Assembly: GCA_035513275.1 (NCBI GenBank)
Contig: DATKCJ010000261.1
Coordinates: 1-7,369, forward strand
DNA length: 7,369 nt
Source: DATKCJ01 sp035513275
Lineage (GTDB): Bacteria; Verrucomicrobiota; Verrucomicrobiia; Opitutales; Opitutaceae
Reading direction: 5' to 3'
Of the stretch, positions 4,933-7,369 are shown one piece after another. The stretch's first letter is position 1, and the number at the start of each line of letters is the position of its first letter. A program made the translations under genes and the position numbers. Under the pieces are notes generated by a model. The model did not search any database. It worked only from the letters and a program-made list of their open reading frames with translations, and had not been told where the DNA came from.

Positions 4933-6684
4933 ATGACCCACTACGACCACGCCGTCCTCGCATTCTACTTCGCGTTCATGCTGGTCATCAGTTGGGTATT
5001 CCGCCGCTTCATCACCAACGTCAGCGACTACTTTCGCAGTGGCGGCCAGGTGCTGTGGTGGATGGCGGGCGGATCCGCGTTCATGGTGTCGTTCAGCGCA
5101 TGGACGTTCACCGGCGCCGCGAGCCGCGCCTACGCCGACGGCTGGCCGATCGCCGTGATCTACTTCGCAAACGCCGTCGGCTTTTTCATCAACGCCGCGT
5201 GGTTTGGCCCGAAGCTCCGGCAGCTCCGCGTCATCACCGCGATGCAGGCCGTGAAGCAGCGCTTCGGCCGCGCCAGCGAGCAGACGTTCACGTGGATCAC
5301 CCTGCCGCTGCAGATGCTCACCGCCGGCATCTGGCTCTACGGGCTCGGGGTGTTCTTCTCGGCGGCGTTCGACATCGACGTTCGGTTCACGATCGCGGTG
5401 ACAGGAGTCTCCGTTCTCTTCATCTCGCTCGTCGGAGGAAGTTGGGCGGTGATCGCGAGCGACTTCATCCAGGTGCTCATCCTGATACCTGTCACGATTG
5501 TCACCACGGTGCTAGCGCTCGCGCATGTTGGCGGCTGGTCGGTCGCCGTTGATCGGCTCTCCGAGACCACGCTCAACCTCAACAAGCTCGCGACCGACGA
5601 CTTCCTGCTCTTCTGGTGCGTGGCGATCCTGTTCAAGCAGTTCCTCTCGACGAACAACATGAACGACGCGTCGCGTTACCTGTGCGTGAAAGACAGCTCC
5701 CACGCGCGGAAGGCCGCACTGCTCGCCGGCGTGCTCTTCCTCGGCGGACTCTTCGTGTGGTTTCTACCGCCGATGCTCGCGACGATCACCCACCCCGATC
5801 TGTCCGCGACGTTTCCCAGCCTGCAGTCGCCCGCGGAGGGTTCGTTCTTTGCGATAGCGCAGGCGGTCTTCCCGATAGGAATGATGGGCCTTCTCGTCAG
5901 CGGTATCTTCGCGGCCACGATGTCGTCGATGGATTCCGGCCTGAACAAAAACGCCGGTGTCTTTATCAAGAATTTCTACCAGCCGCTCCTGCGGCCCGGC
6001 GCGAACGAGACCGAACTGCTGCGCGCGGGCAAGGCCACGACCGTCGTCCTCGGCCTCACCGTCATCGCGATCGCGGTGTTCTACAGCTCGATCAAGGACC
6101 TCACGCTGTTCGAACTGATGTTGAAGTTCCAGATCCTTGTCTCGCTGCCCTACATCGTGCCGCTCGTCCTCGGCCTGATCATCAAGCGCACTCCGGGGTG
6201 GGCAGGCTGGTCGACCGTGATCGTTTGCTTCGTCGTGAGTTTCCTCACCGACCGCTTCCTCGACATCGAGTGGGCTGCACGCACCTTCGGCATGATCGAC
6301 AGCACGACCACCTGGGAGCGACAGAACTGGGAGCAGGGTATTGGCGTCTTTACGATCCTCGGTGCGGGCATCGTGTGGTTCTCGCTCACGAAGCTCTTCT
6401 ACCGCCACGAGAGCCCGGAGCAGAAGGCCGCGATCGAAAAGTTCTGCCACAACCTGGCGACCCCCGTCGACTACGACAAGGAGGAGTCCGCCGCCTCCAC
6501 CGACGACAAGCAATCGTGGCTCATCGGCTGGCTTTGCATTCCCTACGGCGTGTTCGTCTGCCTGCTCGCTTTGATTCCAAATCCGATGATCGGCCGGATC
6601 GCCTTCATCTTCTGCGGCGGCGTTGTGTCTTTCATAGGCTGGATGCTTGTGCGCGCCGCGCGTCCGCGGACGATATCTGAATGA
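4933..6684 (+). CDS. Sodium:solute symporter (SSS/SLC5 family)
   Basis: A 583-residue inner-membrane transporter that uses the sodium gradient to import a solute; family members carry sugars, sugar acids, amino acids and similar compounds. Hydrophobic segments run the length of the protein, consistent with 13-14 spans. The N-terminal part has 'SDYFRSGGQVLWWMAGGSAF' (31-50), corresponding to the family's D-Y-F/L-x-G-G-[RK]-x-x-W-W region, then 'SFSAWTFTGAASRAYADG' (53-70) in the unwound first-core helix. The 'SGIFAATMSSMDSGLN' segment (323-338) matches the helix that supplies the second sodium site, and A328, S331 and S332 fit the A-x-x-S-S pattern seen in vSGLT. A charged loop at about 512-526 precedes the last two spans. 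The start has no clear Shine-Dalgarno. The gene overlaps the dehydrogenase by ATGA and lies after a LacI regulator, so the solute is probably a sugar or uronate-type acid oxidised or reduced by that enzyme. The substrate itself cannot be read from the sequence. Confidence 0.93.
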   Translation: MTHYDHAVLAFYFAFMLVISWVFRRFITNVSDYFRSGGQVLWWMAGGSAFMVSFSAWTFTGAASRAYADGWPIAVIYFANAVGFFINAAWFGPKLRQLRVITAMQAVKQRFGRASEQTFTWITLPLQMLTAGIWLYGLGVFFSAAFDIDVRFTIAVTGVSVLFISLVGGSWAVIASDFIQVLILIPVTIVTTVLALAHVGGWSVAVDRLSETTLNLNKLATDDFLLFWCVAILFKQFLSTNNMNDASRYLCVKDSSHARKAALLAGVLFLGGLFVWFLPPMLATITHPDLSATFPSLQSPAEGSFFAIAQAVFPIGMMGLLVSGIFAATMSSMDSGLNKNAGVFIKNFYQPLLRPGANETELLRAGKATTVVLGLTVIAIAVFYSSIKDLTLFELMLKFQILVSLPYIVPLVLGLIIKRTPGWAGWSTVIVCFVVSFLTDRFLDIEWAARTFGMIDSTTTWERQNWEQGIGVFTILGAGIVWFSLTKLFYRHESPEQKAAIEKFCHNLATPVDYDKEESAASTDDKQSWLIGWLCIPYGVFVCLLALIPNPMIGRIAFIFCGGVVSFIGWMLVRAARPRTISE

Positions 6685-7369
6685 ACTCCTCTCCTTTACC
6701 TGACTTTCGTCTCACGGGCCGCCGCGCACTCGTCACCGGTTCCTCGCAAGGCATCGGTCTCGCACTTGCCGGGGCGCTCGCCGCCGCCGGCGCACACGTG
6801 ATCCTCAACGGCCGCGACTCCGCGAAACTCGCCTCCGCTGCCGACAAACTCCGCGCCGCCGGAAACGCCTCCATCGATACAGCTGCCTTCGACGTCACCG
6901 ACGAAGCCGCAGTGAACTCCGCCGCCGCGTTCGGCGCGATCGACATCCTCGTCAACAACACCGGCATCAACATCCGCGGCCCGCTCGAGAAAACGACGCT
7001 TGCCGATTGGGAGAGAGTCATCCGCACGAATCTCACGTCGGCATTCCTCGTGGCGCGCGCCGTGGCTCCCGGCATGATCGCGCGCGGCTCGGGCAAGATC
7101 ATCAACATCTGCTCGCTCATGAGCGAACTAGCCCGGCCAACGATCGCGCCCTACGCCGCTGCGAAAGGCGGCCTCAAGATGCTCACGCGCTCGATGTGCG
7201 CCGAGTGGGCGCGCCACAATCTCCAGGTCAACGGAATCGCGCCGGGCTACATCCTCACGGAACTCACGGCGCCCCTCGCCGCCGATCCAAAGTTCGATTC
7301 GTGGATCAAGGCGCGCACGCCCGCGGGTCGCTGGGGCTCCGTGGCCGACCTCACCGGCGCCTGCGTGTT
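6681..7369 (+). CDS. SDR oxidoreductase, gluconate 5-dehydrogenase-like, 3' end beyond window
   Basis: Classical short-chain dehydrogenase/reductase; 229 residues are visible and roughly 25-30 are missing against a usual 255-260. The Rossmann dinucleotide motif is 'TGSSQGIG' (19-26). R45 in 'ILNGRD' suggests NADP(H) is accepted. 'NNTG' (92-95) replaces the usual NNAG. Catalytic residues are N117, S145, Y158 and K162 (YAAAK). The stretches 'GKIINICSLMSELARPTIAPY', 'KMLTRSMCAEWARHNLQVNGIAPGY' and 'TPAGRWG' are hallmarks of the IdnO/Gno gluconate 5-dehydrogenase group, which interconverts D-gluconate and 5-keto-D-gluconate in the cytoplasm. The related KduD (2-deoxy-3-keto acid) activity cannot be excluded. 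Its ATG overlaps the symporter stop (ATGA at 6681-6684), so translational coupling is likely and the pair probably serves one pathway of imported sugar-acid catabolism. Confidence 0.9.
   Translation, partial: MNSSPLPDFRLTGRRALVTGSSQGIGLALAGALAAAGAHVILNGRDSAKLASAADKLRAAGNASIDTAAFDVTDEAAVNSAAAFGAIDILVNNTGINIRGPLEKTTLADWERVIRTNLTSAFLVARAVAPGMIARGSGKIINICSLMSELARPTIAPYAAAKGGLKMLTRSMCAEWARHNLQVNGIAPGYILTELTAPLAADPKFDSWIKARTPAGRWGSVADLTGACV

Noticed and set aside
5499..5525. A TGTCACC string inside the symporter gene resembling the promoter box
   Set aside because: It lies in strongly coding sequence (a T-I-V-T-T-V stretch), and the base pattern 16 nt later is CGCA, not GCAC, so the paired box is missing.
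5764..6513. A 249-residue antisense frame within the symporter gene
   Set aside because: The product is rich in Arg, Glu, Asp and Gly with low-complexity stretches and no recognisable domain; it mirrors the codon bias of the symporter.

Overview
The window looks like a GC-rich chromosomal segment from the Verrucomicrobiota, most likely an Opitutaceae relative. This placement rests on remembered family resemblance: an ECF sigma factor fused to a Gly-pentad membrane domain, a LacI regulator of the 'GYQPKGM' type, a symporter followed by a gluconate-5-dehydrogenase-like SDR, and mostly SD-less starts. No marker gene confirms it. I see no RNA gene, mobile element or CRISPR array. Coding density is high, and no gap between genes exceeds 180 bases.

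Left half: a two-gene minus-strand operon (1861 down to 1) encodes an exported CIA30-domain protein and, 19 nt later, a multi-membrane-span acyltransferase-3 protein that runs off the left edge. Diverging from it is a plus-strand gene (1982-3631) for a sigma-70/ECF factor with a large C-terminal membrane domain. The 120-bp region between the two start codons is a near mirror image. Each side carries ATTTTGTCACC, then 14 nt, then GGGCAC, then 16 nt, then ATG. The leader and first codons are also nearly the same on both sides. The simplest reading is a pair of divergent ECF-type promoters read by one sigma factor, plausibly the adjacent one. The module would then be an autoregulated envelope-response locus controlling glycan acylation.

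Right half: a LacI-family regulator (3808-4857), a sodium:solute symporter (4933-6684) and a gluconate 5-dehydrogenase-like SDR (6681 to the right edge, partial) form a carbohydrate or sugar-acid uptake and oxidation cluster. The symporter and SDR overlap by ATGA. A probable intrinsic terminator overlaps the 3' end of lacI. The short gap before the symporter holds a perfect TATAAT inside a 20-bp imperfect palindrome. A related 14-mer (11/14 identical) lies upstream of lacI itself, so both may be operators of this regulator. The regulator lacks the canonical hinge-helix motif, and the candidate operator lacks the usual central CG.

The strongest undescribed-looking feature is the mirror-image promoter and leader pair at 1854-1989. 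Next come the sigma factor's membrane domain with its five-residue glycine periodicity, and the candidate non-canonical LacI operators.
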